DNA of 64,000 bases. Source: a virus. The notes beneath the pieces are model-generated. The model saw only the letters and a program-made list of their open reading frames with translations, made no database searches and was not told the DNA's origin. Each line of letters starts with the position of its first letter. Positions within the stretch are counted from its first letter, which is position 1. Below, piece after piece: positions 1 through 7,851 of this stretch. A program made the position numbers and the translations under genes. The stretch lies in IMG/VR virus record IMGVR_UViG_3300042691_019112, positions 1 through 64,000 of that record, one strand, 5' to 3'.

Positions 1-166
1 CGGTATTCTTACCCCACGAACCTTGTAACTTGTCGTTAACGTAGCACTCGATAGTTATCCCCTGTGGTGCTGTCAACGACGCAAACACAATAGGATTACC
101 GCCCTCGTCGTACAGAGGAAATAACCACCTGTCCTCATTACCCCTGTATATGTAATACTCGGCCAT
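1..166 (-). CDS. Partial gene running off the left edge (N-terminal 55 codons)
   Basis: An ATG at 166 opens a frame with no stop to the left edge. The N-terminus begins MAEYYIYRGNEDRW and the visible part is hydrophilic, rich in aromatic residues, Gly and Asp, which suits a virion or fibre protein, but no family is recognised. The start is favoured because a TACCTTTG promoter-like box lies only 4 nt upstream, the same arrangement as at many other genes here. The C-terminus is outside the window. Confidence 0.6.
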   Translation of the reverse strand, partial: MAEYYIYRGNEDRWLFPLYDEGGNPIVFASLTAPQGITIECYVNDKLQGSWGKNT

Positions 167-170
167 GTAT

Positions 171-178
171 CAAAGGTA
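171..178 (-). promoter_or_regulatory. TAnnTTTG promoter-like box (TACCTTTG)
   Basis: The minus strand reads TACCTTTG, matching the Bacteroidota -7 element TAnnTTTG, 4 nt before the ATG at 166. No clear -33 TTG is visible. The spacing implies a leaderless or nearly leaderless transcript. Confidence 0.55.
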
Positions 179-195
179 TGAAGGATTAACGTTAA

Positions 196-570
196 TTAAG
201 AAAACTGCTTAGCGTTGTTATGCCTACGCATCCTCTCCTCATCCCTAAGCCTGTCCAGCATCACCTTGAAGCCTAGCTTATCCTGAATAAGCAAGCCCCT
301 GTTATGCAATTCATACGTCTTGGCAGCGTCGATAGCTATCTCTAAGGCTTCCATGTATTGCAGAAACCTATCCTTGGAGAAGTTAAAACGGATCTGCATG
401 AGTGGGTTGGTGTGCATCTGCTCTTCCAACAAGGGGTAGTCTTGTTGCGTTACATCTGCCAATGCTTCCGTGTCGGGTTCTGCATTGAAGTCTTTAACCA
501 TAGCAGCGATAACCGCTACAATATCTTTCTGTAATTCGCGTGAAACCTTGCGTCGCTCAAGTCTGTTCAT
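196..570 (-). CDS. Hypothetical protein, helical, 124 aa
   Basis: No family recognised. The protein (starting MNRLERRKVSREL) is charged, predicted mostly helical, and ends with an Arg/Asn-rich tail. The frame is open further upstream to 798, but that would overlap thyX on the other strand, so I chose the ATG at 570; it leaves a 72-bp divergent intergenic region shared with thyX. An imperfect TACCTTG-like box precedes this ATG on the minus strand. Confidence 0.55.
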   Translation of the reverse strand: MNRLERRKVSRELQKDIVAVIAAMVKDFNAEPDTEALADVTQQDYPLLEEQMHTNPLMQIRFNFSKDRFLQYMEALEIAIDAAKTYELHNRGLLIQDKLGFKVMLDRLRDEERMRRHNNAKQFS

Positions 571-629
571 ACCGCCAAGGTATAAAAGTCGTTTAACATA
601 GTTTAAGATACGGGTATGTAAGGCGGTAT

Positions 630-637
630 TACATTTG
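630..637 (+). promoter_or_regulatory. TAnnTTTG promoter-like box for thyX (TACATTTG)
   Basis: TACATTTG ends 5 nt before the thyX ATG at 643, so the transcript would start at or next to the start codon. No -33 TTG is evident. Confidence 0.55.
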
Positions 638-642
638 CGTTT

Positions 643-1281
643 ATGCAAGTCAAACTTATATCTATAACGCAGTCGGTTGTAGAAGACCTCACCCCCGAAG
701 AACTTATCGTTTACGTGGCGAGGGTGAGTAATCCATCTAACCAACTGAATAAAGCCACGGCTGAAAGGCTGATACGCTATATCATCAAGCATAAGCACTG
801 GTCGCCATTTGAAATGGTTGATATGACAGTCGAAATTAAGACGAGCTTAGCTATTGCAACGCAGATACTTAGACATAGAAGTTTCTGTTTTCAGCAGTTT
901 TCAGCAAGGTATTCCGAGGTTGTAGATGTTGAACCTTTGCAGCTACGCGAGCAAGCGGAGAAGAACAGACAGAGTAGTGCCAACCCTATCACCGACGCAG
1001 GTTTGGAAGCGGCTGTAAGTTTATCGCTTCGCAGTACCTTTGACTTGTATAAGAGGCTGCTGGACGAAGGGGTGGCTAAGGAGTGCGCAAGGATGATACT
1101 ACCTCAAACGAGCCAAACCACGCTGTATATGAAAGGGAGTATAAGAAGCTGGATTCACTACTTGGATATACGTTGTCAGGAGGATACACAGTTGGAGCAT
1201 CGGCAGGTTGCGGAAGCTATACGAGGTATCTTCAATGCTAATTTTCCTGTTATCGCTAAAGCCATGAACCATGAAGGTTAA
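643..1281 (+). CDS. thyX: Flavin-dependent thymidylate synthase ThyX
   Basis: ThyX makes dTMP from dUMP using methylenetetrahydrofolate, FAD and NADPH, supplying thymidine for phage DNA synthesis. The signature RHRx7S is present as RHR at residues 77-79 followed by Ser87 (RHRSFCFQQFS), then ARYSE. The length of 212 aa is typical of phage ThyX. The C-terminal RxxLPxxxxT-like stretch (ARMILPQTSQT) is also recognisable. It leads a plus-strand operon: the next small gene overlaps its end by 11 nt. Family assignment is firm; activity is inferred from the intact motif. Confidence 0.95.
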   Translation: MQVKLISITQSVVEDLTPEELIVYVARVSNPSNQLNKATAERLIRYIIKHKHWSPFEMVDMTVEIKTSLAIATQILRHRSFCFQQFSARYSEVVDVEPLQLREQAEKNRQSSANPITDAGLEAAVSLSLRSTFDLYKRLLDEGVAKECARMILPQTSQTTLYMKGSIRSWIHYLDIRCQEDTQLEHRQVAEAIRGIFNANFPVIAKAMNHEG

Positions 1282-1441
1282 CATATCAAGATGTAAATCG
1301 GGGCTGAAATATGCCCCGAAATTGAATAAGGGGTGGGAGTGGGTTCGGTATTTTCTTCGCTATCATCGATTTACAAATCAAATTCACCCCAAATACCGCA
1401 AACTAAGACCGATTGAACTAAACGAGGGATTACCTTTTTGA
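1271..1441 (+). CDS. Small basic protein, 56 aa, unknown
   Basis: The gene starts at an ATG 11 nt inside the end of thyX and stops at 1441, one base before the next ATG, so it sits in the thyX operon by translational coupling. It encodes a basic peptide (about 15 Lys/Arg; SRCKSGLKYAPKL near the start, NEGLPF at the end). No family recognised. The 13-bp direct repeat at 1433-1445 covers its stop codon, so the insertion described below abuts its end. Confidence 0.55.
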   Translation: MKVNISRCKSGLKYAPKLNKGWEWVRYFLRYHRFTNQIHPKYRKLRPIELNEGLPF

Positions 1442-1445
1442 GATG
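1433..1445 (+). repeat. 13-bp direct repeat, left copy (CCTTTTTGAGATG)
   Basis: Identical to 2372-2384. Both copies end in the ATG of a gene. The two copies bound a 939-bp segment carrying the small zinc-site gene, an attC-like structure and an exonuclease gene, as if that segment had been inserted between two formerly adjacent genes. Confidence 0.7.
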
Positions 1446-1625
1446 GAAAACAAACCCTCTGCTGACGCAAAACCCGTGTTACCTGCCGTGCATTATGCAC
1501 CATACGGTGAATGGGGTGGAGAACGTGTTAATTGCAATAGGTATTTTACTACTGATGTAGCACATACAGGAAATAAAGATAAAGTGACTTGTAAATTCTG
1601 TCAGCGTCTTTTGCATGGCAGGTAA
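1443..1625 (+). CDS. Small CxxC zinc-site protein, copy 1 (60 aa)
   Basis: Not a recognised family. From residue 13 on (VLPAVHYAPYGEWGGERVNC) it is nearly identical to the protein at 16018-16233, also at DNA level; the last 28 bases including the stop (1599-1626) match perfectly. A single Cys, a His and a C-terminal CKFC could form a small zinc site; that is inference. It lies inside the 13-bp-repeat-bounded insert and is followed directly by the attC-like fold, as a cassette gene would be. Confidence 0.7.
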   Translation: MENKPSADAKPVLPAVHYAPYGEWGGERVNCNRYFTTDVAHTGNKDKVTCKFCQRLLHGR

Positions 1626-1750
1626 CGTTTGGGGCTTTGTGCAGGTGGGGATTTTAGCACCCAGGCTGAATTGAAAAACAAATGCTCAACCTACTACAAA
1701 TGTTTCATAGTAGTACGTCTGCCCCACTTGCACAAAACCGATGTTAGGCG
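1626..1750 (+). repeat. attC-like imperfect palindrome (integron-type recombination site candidate)
   Basis: Arms at 1636-1650 (TTTGTGCAGGTGGGG) and 1722-1736 (CCCCACTTGCACAAA) pair at 14 of 15 positions; an inner hairpin CTACTA/TAGTAG lies at 1691-1713. The right end is GTTAGGC (1743-1749), fitting the integron core GTTRRRY, and AAC closes the left end. Total size and nested layout fit attC sites. The left core deviates from RYYYAAC, so function is unproven. Confidence 0.5.
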
Positions 1751-1784
1751 ATGCTTTTCTTCGGTCAATTTAGTAACAATTTAA

Positions 1785-2339
<555 letters not shown>

Positions 2340-2340
2340 A

Positions 2341-2352
2341 GTATCGCCTAAC
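2341..2352 (+). repeat. Inverted core of the exonuclease cassette (GTATCGCCTAAC)
   Basis: GCCTAAC at 2346-2352 fits RYYYAAC, the left core of an attC site, and is the inverse of GTTAGGC at 1743. It begins just after the exonuclease stop codon. No matching downstream half of an attC was found, so the site is incomplete or decayed. Confidence 0.45.
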
Positions 2353-2371
2353 ACCGAAATATACGCAAACC

Positions 2372-2384
2372 CCTTTTTGAGATG
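2372..2384 (+). repeat. 13-bp direct repeat, right copy (CCTTTTTGAGATG)
   Basis: Perfect copy of 1433-1445; marks the right end of the 939-bp inserted segment and contains the ATG of the next small gene. Confidence 0.7.
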
Positions 2385-2531
2385 TTTAAATGGTTAAGAA
2401 TTTGCCGCTTTTTGCGAGCAATGCGAAAAAAGCACAACCGATACGACTTTAAAATTGTCACATCAAGCGACGTTGTTGTGATTTACGTTGAAGATACAGA
2501 AGATGAATTACGATTAAACTGGAGAGGATAA
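2382..2531 (+). CDS. Small protein, 49 aa, unknown
   Basis: The ATG lies at the end of the right 13-bp repeat and the stop is 4 nt before the next ATG. A basic N-terminus (FKWLRICRFLRAMRKK) is followed by a short beta-like segment and an acidic stretch (VEDTEDE). No family recognised. Its tight position between neighbours, together with an open frame, is the only support. Confidence 0.45.
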   Translation: MFKWLRICRFLRAMRKKHNRYDFKIVTSSDVVVIYVEDTEDELRLNWRG

Positions 2532-2535
2532 AACA

Positions 2536-2910
2536 ATGAACAGAGAAATTAAATTTAGAGCATTTTCTGAAGGCAGAATTTGGGATTGGGAAGAAATACG
2601 TCGGGAATTTGATACTTGGTGTTTTTCTTCTGACCCAAAAAATCAATTTACTGGTGAAAAAGATTTTGAAAACAAGGATATATATGTAGGTGATATACTT
2701 TCAGATAGATGGAAGGTTGAAGTTTACCAAAACAAGGAAGGAACATTTATGATTAAATTTCATACAAATCCTAAACGTAACAAACCTATGACTTTGAACA
2801 AGTATCTGAAAGCACGAGAAATAGCAGGTACGTCAATTTGCGAAGGATATAGAGATTGTATTGTTATTGGTAACATTTACGAAAACCCCGAACTACTTTC
2901 TGGGCAGTAA
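2536..2910 (+). CDS. YopX family protein
   Basis: The N-terminus MNREIKFRAF and the later KDIYVGDIL and VIGNIYENPELL are hallmarks of the YopX family, small phage and mobile-element proteins of unknown role. Length 124 aa is usual. A second, divergent YopX protein is at 27041-27421. The gene is AT-rich, like the preceding exonuclease gene. Confidence 0.85.
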   Translation: MNREIKFRAFSEGRIWDWEEIRREFDTWCFSSDPKNQFTGEKDFENKDIYVGDILSDRWKVEVYQNKEGTFMIKFHTNPKRNKPMTLNKYLKAREIAGTSICEGYRDCIVIGNIYENPELLSGQ

Positions 2911-2947
2911 TAAGCCATTACGCATAACCCCTAAACACAAATAACCA

Positions 2948-3241
2948 ATGGATAAACGAGATTACGCAGCGATGAACGAAGGCAAGAAGGTTCACTTGCA
3001 AGGCTGGAAGCCTATTGAAGAACTAAACCATCACAACTTAGTGTGGCTCACCGATGGCCTCGACGTGTGGATAGGCAAAAAAACCGAACCCGATGCAGAT
3101 GGTGAATGGTACTGGGCAACGGTGCAATATGCTTTTGACCTTGAGATAAATTATCGTTTAAGGCAAATAGTTGGCGATACCTATACAGCCGACATAAACC
3201 CTACCTTGTTTCAAGAACTACCAATAACCCCGATAATATGA
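2948..3241 (+). CDS. Hypothetical protein, 97 aa (DUF551-like fold possible)
   Basis: Contains WKPIEELNHHNLVWLTDG near residue 20-37, reminiscent of the short WxPIxELP...VLxTDG segment of DUF551-type phage proteins, but the match is loose. Its stop overlaps the next ATG by 4 nt (ATGA), so the two are translationally coupled. Function unknown. Confidence 0.6.
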   Translation: MDKRDYAAMNEGKKVHLQGWKPIEELNHHNLVWLTDGLDVWIGKKTEPDADGEWYWATVQYAFDLEINYRLRQIVGDTYTADINPTLFQELPITPII

Positions 3242-3579
3242 CCAACCCATTCAGAGTAATACAATACGACTTCGACGGTAAGTACGCAGTCAAAACCGAC
3301 AGCACCCCACTACACGCCCTCATTCTCACCTCCGTATGCCACGCAGCTTACGACACCGAACAGCAAGCGCAGCAAGACGCGAACCTATGCACCTACATCC
3401 TCACCATCATCAACAAGATGAAAGACCGTATCACCATCATAGACAACACCTCCCTACAACAGCATATCTCCGACCTCGAAGAGGAGAGAGATAGCCTCCC
3501 CTTTCCATCAGATGAACACATGGACATTGCCGGAAAGATAGCAGCCATCAAAACAGCCATACAAGGCAATAAACTATAA
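3238..3579 (+). CDS. Hypothetical protein, 113 aa
   Basis: Starts inside the ATGA overlap with the gene before. Predicted largely helical with an acidic heptad-like stretch (DLEEERDSLPFPSDEHMD) near the C-terminus. No family recognised. Confidence 0.65.
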   Translation: MTNPFRVIQYDFDGKYAVKTDSTPLHALILTSVCHAAYDTEQQAQQDANLCTYILTIINKMKDRITIIDNTSLQQHISDLEEERDSLPFPSDEHMDIAGKIAAIKTAIQGNKL

Positions 3580-3589
3580 CCTTACAATC

Positions 3590-4417
3590 ATGATAAAAAC
3601 AGACGTAACGATTGACTTTCTGCTAAAAAACCCTCAAGTTCAACTTCGCCAAATAAGCGATAACCGAAAATTTAACCTCTATAACATCAGAGGTGAATAC
3701 TTAGATGGGTTATTAGATGGAAATGAAAAATGCGATTCCTATCACTACTCTCTCTTCAAAAGAGCCGACAGAAACACCCCTATAAACCTGTATCTAAACA
3801 TCTTTGAAGATACCCCATTTGACAAGGCTTTCATCCACACCTCCGAAAGTGACGCATTGAAGCAGGTAGAAGAGTTAACCCACCTAAAACTGGAAAAAAC
3901 AGTTATCATCCGCTATAATAACCATATAGCTTCAGAAAAAGCGAAGGCGATGCTAATGTTAGATTCAAACATCAGCCCACAATACATTTACTACAAAAAA
4001 GTGTTTGACGTAGAATACTGGACAATAGAAGAGTACTTCAAAAAGCACCTTATACCAACAGGTGAAGTTCTTATCCCTGCACCAGGTTCTTCATACAGCT
4101 CCATAGGCAATCAGTGGGATTCACCTTTGCGTATGCTTGTGGATTTTGTATCCAAAAATTTCACACTTAACGACAGAGGAAAGGAAGAAAACTACTCCTT
4201 TGAAAAAGACATCTTGTATTACCGTAATTTCAACACTGAGGATATACTTATCAATCACATAGAACAGCGTAATATATGCGATAGGTTTAATATGTACTTT
4301 TTGTACTATCAGCAGCGATTAGACGCATACCTCGAACAACAAGAGGAGCTAACGAATCCATCAGCTAATAAAACCAAAGAAGATTCTTTATTAAACCTCT
4401 TCACTAATTTTGGTTAA
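3590..4417 (+). CDS. Hypothetical protein, 275 aa
   Basis: Last gene of the first plus-strand operon. Soluble, aromatic-rich, alpha/beta composition; no membrane segments or known motif seen. It ends close to the convergent RNase HI gene and is followed by an intrinsic terminator at 4456-4481 that lies inside the 3' end of that gene. Confidence 0.7.
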   Translation: MIKTDVTIDFLLKNPQVQLRQISDNRKFNLYNIRGEYLDGLLDGNEKCDSYHYSLFKRADRNTPINLYLNIFEDTPFDKAFIHTSESDALKQVEELTHLKLEKTVIIRYNNHIASEKAKAMLMLDSNISPQYIYYKKVFDVEYWTIEEYFKKHLIPTGEVLIPAPGSSYSSIGNQWDSPLRMLVDFVSKNFTLNDRGKEENYSFEKDILYYRNFNTEDILINHIEQRNICDRFNMYFLYYQQRLDAYLEQQEELTNPSANKTKEDSLLNLFTNFG

Positions 4418-4436
4418 TGCTTAACTAATCACCTCC

Positions 4437-4916
4437 TTACTTCCCCCTCCTTACACCCGTGCTAACACCACGGGTTTTTTTATACCCCTCATCCACCAAC
4501 CAAGGTCCCCTCGTCATAGCCCGCCTCGCAACCCCATCAACCCTCTCATTCTCCTTTATCCCACTATGCCCCTTAACCCTCACAACACCAACCTTCAACC
4601 TACTCATCTCCCTCCTCAACATCCCCACTATATCCCCATTCTTCTCATAAACCCTCCCCATACCAACACCCCTAACAACACTCTCCACATACACACTATC
4701 TGTAACCACCTCAACCAACCACCCATCCCCCTTCACAGCTCTCAACCCCATAACCACAGCCATCAACTCCATCCTATTGTTAGTAGTCAACCTATACCCT
4801 CCAGCAACCTCCTTAATCACACCCCTATAAACCAACATACACCCAAACCCTCCCCTACCCGGATTCCCCTTACAACTACCATCAGTCCACATCACAATTT
4901 TATCACCCCTTAACAT
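4437..4916 (-). CDS. rnhA: Ribonuclease HI
   Basis: RNase HI cuts the RNA strand of RNA-DNA hybrids, for example to remove replication primers. The full catalytic set is visible: Asp12 (WTDGSCKGNPG), Glu50 (NNRMEL), Asp73 (VTDSVYV) and Asp127 (NERVDGVAR), plus His117 (VKGHSG). Length 159 aa is normal. The coding strand is extraordinarily purine-rich, with few C residues, so the protein is loaded with Val, Gly, Arg and Met; this continues the skew of the neighbouring non-coding region. A TATCTTTG box is 18 nt upstream of the ATG. Confidence 0.95.
   Translation of the reverse strand: MLRGDKIVMWTDGSCKGNPGRGGFGCMLVYRGVIKEVAGGYRLTTNNRMELMAVVMGLRAVKGDGWLVEVVTDSVYVESVVRGVGMGRVYEKNGDIVGMLRREMSRLKVGVVRVKGHSGIKENERVDGVARRAMTRGPWLVDEGYKKTRGVSTGVRRGK
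4456..4481 (+). terminator. Intrinsic terminator of the thyX-side operon
   Basis: CCCGTG pairs with CACGGG around a 7-nt loop, followed by seven T. It sits inside the 3' end of the convergent RNase HI gene. Confidence 0.8.
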
Positions 4917-4934
4917 ACCTTGTTAATTTTAACC

Positions 4935-4953
4935 CAAAGATACCCTATCTTTA
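4935..4953. promoter_or_regulatory. Back-to-back promoter-like boxes
   Basis: Minus-strand TATCTTTG (4942-4935) faces RNase HI, and plus-strand TATCTTTA (4946-4953) faces the gene-free region; together they form the palindrome AAAGATACCCTATCTTT. Confidence 0.4.
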
Positions 4954-5263
4954 CACCCAGACATTTCCCACCATAGAACCCTGTCCATACTTATGCCACC
5001 TAACAAAAGTCGGAAGGCGTTTGGATCAGGTAACAACAACTTACATCTTACTTCCGTAACCTTTCCCTAAGTAAGGTGTAAACCTCCGTATCCAGCCTTG
5101 TGTAGATTCACAGTAGCGACACCATACCCAAATGACGCATTCCTACTGATGATGCCCCTAACATACATCCCGCACGACCCTGACACAAGACCCCTTTATA
5201 CGCAGCGTCCCAATCTTGATGTATGTAGGGCAGGGTCTACACATAGGTAATTAAAACAAACCT

Positions 5264-5307
5264 GTTGCTTAAGTAGATAATGACTTGTCACTTAGCTACT
5301 TAACAAC
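5264..5307. repeat. Long imperfect palindrome
   Basis: GTTGCTTAAGTAG and CTACTTAACAAC form the arms (one unpaired G); the centre contains a second small palindrome TGACTTGTCA. Could extrude as a cruciform or bind a dimeric protein. Confidence 0.6.
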
Positions 5308-5318
5308 ACCTCCTTTAT

Positions 5319-5340
5319 CTTTTACATGAACTTGTAAAAG
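5319..5340. repeat. Perfect 8-bp stem-loop
   Basis: CTTTTACA pairs with TGTAAAAG around TGAACT. No T-tract, so not an obvious terminator. Confidence 0.55.
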
Positions 5341-5346
5341 TGATAA

Positions 5347-5373
5347 AACCCATAACATATAACCCATAACATA
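5347..5373 (+). repeat. Tandem 13-bp iteron-like repeats (AACCCATAACATA)
   Basis: Two perfect copies at 5347-5359 and 5361-5373 with 14-bp period, followed by a partial copy CCATAAC at 5374-5380. Possible binding sites of a replication initiator such as the DnaA-domain or Lin1244-type proteins of this phage (inference). Confidence 0.5.
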
Positions 5374-5386
5374 CCATAACTATCCC

Positions 5387-5410
5387 CTGTCAAAAGCCAA
5401 CTTTTGGCAG
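5387..5410. repeat. 10-bp stem-loop
   Basis: CTGTCAAAAG pairs with CTTTTGGCAG (one G-T pair) around CCAA. Confidence 0.55.
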
Positions 5411-5455
5411 ACGCCTTATCATTATACACCACCAGCTTACCACACAGTTCTTGTG

Positions 5456-5486
5456 TTTTTTTTAACGATGCAAGCATCTAAAAAAA
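5456..5486. terminator. Bidirectional terminator-like palindrome
   Basis: A run of T, then GATGC-AA-GCATC, then a run of A: each strand shows a GC-containing hairpin followed by T residues. No gene ends here, so it may delimit transcripts entering the gene-free region. Confidence 0.4.
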
Positions 5487-6076
5487 CAGATTGAGGCACA
5501 ACGTAGAGCGAAATATATCCCGAACCTAAACGGATTAGCGTGTGTAAAATAAATCCTTCACGGTGAGATACACGCCCCCTTGGCCACCTCCCGTCCCCCT
5601 TCGGCCAACCCACCCCCTACTTGCTGCTTCCGGTGAGACTCCCACAAGTGGCGGACACAGTACACGCAGCATCGTCCAGGCTTCGCGGATCACCACAGGC
5701 GATAGACCAGAGGACCAACTGGAGGAGCAGCCAGAGGTGCCACCGATGAAACGCTAACCAACCAGCGGATCAGAGGAGAGGCAGAGGTGGAAGGGCGGAG
5801 AGGTAGCAGGGGAGAGGGAGAGGGGTTATAATATAATAGGTTGCCGCCGTTGTCTATACTTGTGCCTGTTTTATAGATGTTGTTTATATCTTGTTGGTTG
5901 GTGCTTGTGGTGTGATCCTTGGGTTTGTGGTTGTGGTGATTGAAGTGTGAAGAGGTGTTAATTAGATTATAGAAAGAGGGGGATTAGGTTGTTAACAGAT
6001 GTTATGGTAGTGGGGTGTTATGGGTGATTATTGTTAAGTGAGGTTAAATAGTTTGTGTGGTTTCTGCTGATATATC

Positions 6077-6274
6077 ATGTTTGCATCAACAAAACACACA
6101 GACATGACACAGACACAGAAAAGAACATTTCGCTTGCTTTTCGCCTCTTTGGCGGTATTTGAAGCGGTATCTATTGCCGTTGTATCAATAGCACAAAACG
6201 AGATTGTTTCAGGGGTTATACTTGGCGGTTTCTGCCTCGTTACTGCCCTTGTTGCGGCTATTCCTCAAGACTAA
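6077..6274 (+). CDS. Small membrane protein, two predicted TM helices
   Basis: 65 aa with two hydrophobic segments (about residues 18-38 and 43-62) joined by a short QNE turn; unknown family. An alternative start is the ATG at 6104 (MTQTQKR), in the same acATGacac context as the next gene's start. First gene of the second plus-strand operon, 25 bp before the next one. Confidence 0.65.
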   Translation: MFASTKHTDMTQTQKRTFRLLFASLAVFEAVSIAVVSIAQNEIVSGVILGGFCLVTALVAAIPQD

Positions 6275-6299
6275 CACACAAACACTTAACACTTAACAC

Positions 6300-6809
6300 A
6301 TGACACACACAGAAGAAGCGGCTTTAGTAGCTGCACAGATGAAAGAGGCTAAAGTTTCAGCCTTGGCACTATTACGGGAATTTGTAGCACAACGTCCCGG
6401 CCTTGAGTTTGCGGATTATGGCGATATATATTATTATCGTCAAGACTACAATTTCATACTAAAGTCTAAGCACATAGCAGAAGAGGGTATGCGCGTGTTA
6501 GCTTTATCCTTTAGTCCTGATGATGTTCAGCGCGCTTTAGTCCATAAGCTATGGAATAGCTCGGAGAGGTTACATCTTATAGACCTGAAAGAAGGTCGCT
6601 ATAAATTGCAGTACCATGTAGGGCAGTACTTCCCAACCGAATACAGACGGGCGGCTGCTTCTATTGCTTATACTGCTTTGTGGCTTTTAGTTAGAGAGAT
6701 GCAGGAGAGGGAAGCGGAGAATAAAGACGATGTTACGGGCGATACAATTCGGGCATGGTTCAGACGTAACACGTCTAAAGCGTTTATTAATTGGTTTGAC
6801 CTGAAATAA
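6300..6809 (+). CDS. Hypothetical protein, 169 aa
   Basis: Soluble helical protein with a PGLEFADYGDIYYYRQDY stretch near residues 33-50 and a basic C-terminus. I do not recognise a named family. It lies 9 bp before the next gene in the same operon. Confidence 0.65.
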   Translation: MTHTEEAALVAAQMKEAKVSALALLREFVAQRPGLEFADYGDIYYYRQDYNFILKSKHIAEEGMRVLALSFSPDDVQRALVHKLWNSSERLHLIDLKEGRYKLQYHVGQYFPTEYRRAAASIAYTALWLLVREMQEREAENKDDVTGDTIRAWFRRNTSKAFINWFDLK

Positions 6810-6817
6810 TATAAGCC

Positions 6818-7438
6818 ATGAGAACGGAAACAATAACACGGACATTTTACACCTTCGAGGAGTTGACAGAAGAGCAACAAAAGAAGGCAGTTGAGTTGGT
6901 AAGAGAGAGAGAAGAGGAGCACCTGAATAATTGGGGGCTTCCCTTTCAGAGGGAAGCATTGGCAAGCATTTTAGAAGGTTGTAAGTTTTTCGGATATGAG
7001 CTGAAAAAGTACAGCTTCGATTTTAGCGGCTATTCTTCTTCTGACTGGACTTTGAAATATGAATATGACAATGAACCGGAAAACCTGAAAACTACTTTAA
7101 GGAGTGTTACAAATGCGTTTAACCTTTTCTTATTTGATTGTAAGGAGTATAAGAAAAACGGGAAAAGCAGGAAAAGCAGGATTCTATCAAAAGCTAAAGA
7201 CTGTCCATTTACCGGGGTTTGTTACGATGAAGACTTTTTAGACCCTTTCAGGGAGTTTCTTAAAAAGCCATACGATACAACTTTGCGCGAGTTGGTGGAC
7301 GATGGTATAAACGCCGTGCTAAAAGATACTGCTTCAGAATGGAAGTATCAGATAGGCGAAGAGGCCGCACGAGAAAGAATAGAATCAGAGGGTACAGAGT
7401 TTGAATTGGACGAGGACGGAGATATAACAATATGTTAA
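6818..7438 (+). CDS. Conserved-type phage protein, 206 aa
   Basis: The N-terminal YTFEELTEEQQKKAVELVRE resembles the short YxFxEL...A segment found in many uncharacterised phage proteins sometimes labelled antitoxin-like; a toxin partner is not evident, so I give no function. The C-terminus is acidic (EFELDEDGDITIC). The next small ORF overlaps the end by 7 nt. Confidence 0.65.
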   Translation: MRTETITRTFYTFEELTEEQQKKAVELVREREEEHLNNWGLPFQREALASILEGCKFFGYELKKYSFDFSGYSSSDWTLKYEYDNEPENLKTTLRSVTNAFNLFLFDCKEYKKNGKSRKSRILSKAKDCPFTGVCYDEDFLDPFREFLKKPYDTTLRELVDDGINAVLKDTASEWKYQIGEEAARERIESEGTEFELDEDGDITIC

Positions 7439-7548
7439 CCATCCTGATTAACTCCTCCTTTGTCAAGGTTGCCGCATTATGCGTTATCCTTGGCACCTGC
7501 TGCGGATTTGCAGCTACCAAAATCAAAACACCACCAAAAACCAAATAA
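7432..7548 (+). CDS. Single-pass membrane peptide, 38 aa
   Basis: Starts at an ATG overlapping the end of the 206-aa gene and stops 4 nt before the next start. One hydrophobic segment (VKVAALCVILGTCCGFAA) and a Lys/Pro-rich tail. No true lipobox, because Thr precedes the Cys. Small size makes it tentative, but spacing fits an operon gene. Confidence 0.5.
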   Translation: MLTILINSSFVKVAALCVILGTCCGFAATKIKTPPKTK

Positions 7549-7552
7549 CAAC

Positions 7553-7771
7553 GTGAGCAACTACCAAGCAATTAAGCGCAATTTAACCGACTTCGCGCAC
7601 CAGATTAAAGGACAATTAAAAGGGGATACACCAGCCTTTGAAATGGCGATTAATGACTATGCAGACGCATTATTAAAGGGTTTACCGTGCAGCCTTTCAG
7701 ACGCAAGAAAAAACCAATATCAAGAATGGTTAAGCCTGCACGCTTGCAAACTTCACAAGTTAGCCAAGTAA
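7553..7771 (+). CDS. Hypothetical protein, 72 aa (GTG start)
   Basis: The in-frame GTG at 7553 is the only start that avoids overlapping the peptide gene before it; the protein begins MSNYQAIKRNLTDFAHQ and is helical. No family recognised. Followed by a terminator at 7795. Confidence 0.6.
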   Translation: MSNYQAIKRNLTDFAHQIKGQLKGDTPAFEMAINDYADALLKGLPCSLSDARKNQYQEWLSLHACKLHKLAK

Positions 7772-7794
7772 ACCCCACCACCTGACCACCATCG

Positions 7795-7822
7795 CCCCGC
7801 ACTGTAATAAATGCGGGGTTTT
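7795..7822 (+). terminator. Intrinsic terminator
   Basis: CCCCGCA pairs with TGCGGGG around a 10-nt loop, followed by TTTT. A near-identical hairpin lies on the minus strand at 16557-16580. Confidence 0.75.
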
Positions 7823-7851
7823 GGCAGTACAGACTAAACACATTTAACACC

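Larger units (their letters stand above)
4917..6076. other. Gene-free region of about 1.16 kb: candidate origin/control region
   Basis: No convincing gene. The left part (to about 5.65 kb) is C-rich on the plus strand; from about 5.76 kb it becomes strongly G/T-rich. It holds four palindromes (5264-5307, 5319-5340, 5387-5410, 5456-5486), a 13-bp direct repeat pair (5347, 5361), a purine/G-rich run (5771-5825) and, right after it, an AT-rich TTATAATATAATAGG stretch (5826-5840). The skew switch, repeats and AT-rich tract together suit a replication origin; a structured RNA around 5540-5760 is an alternative. Confidence 0.5.

Noticed and set aside
643-798. Upstream extension of the minus-strand 124-aa gene to 798
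   Set aside because: It would overlap thyX antisense by about 150 bp; the ATG at 570 leaves a normal divergent region.
1626-1750. CRISPR-like repeat or IS200-type end
   Set aside because: No regularly spaced direct repeats and no transposase gene; the nested palindrome fits attC better.
4566-4913. 115-codon plus-strand ORF over the RNase HI gene, made of His/Pro/Thr/Asn
   Set aside because: Antisense shadow of a purine-biased gene; RNase HI on the other strand has the full active site.
5563-5757. 64-codon plus-strand ORF in the gene-free region, Pro-rich
   Set aside because: Composition simply mirrors the C-rich skew; no protein-like pattern, no promoter box or coupling to a neighbour.
5793-5825. 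G-quadruplex candidate (GGG ... GGGG AGA GGG AGA GGGG)
   Set aside because: One loop would be 13 nt long, so a stable quadruplex is uncertain; kept only as part of the origin description.
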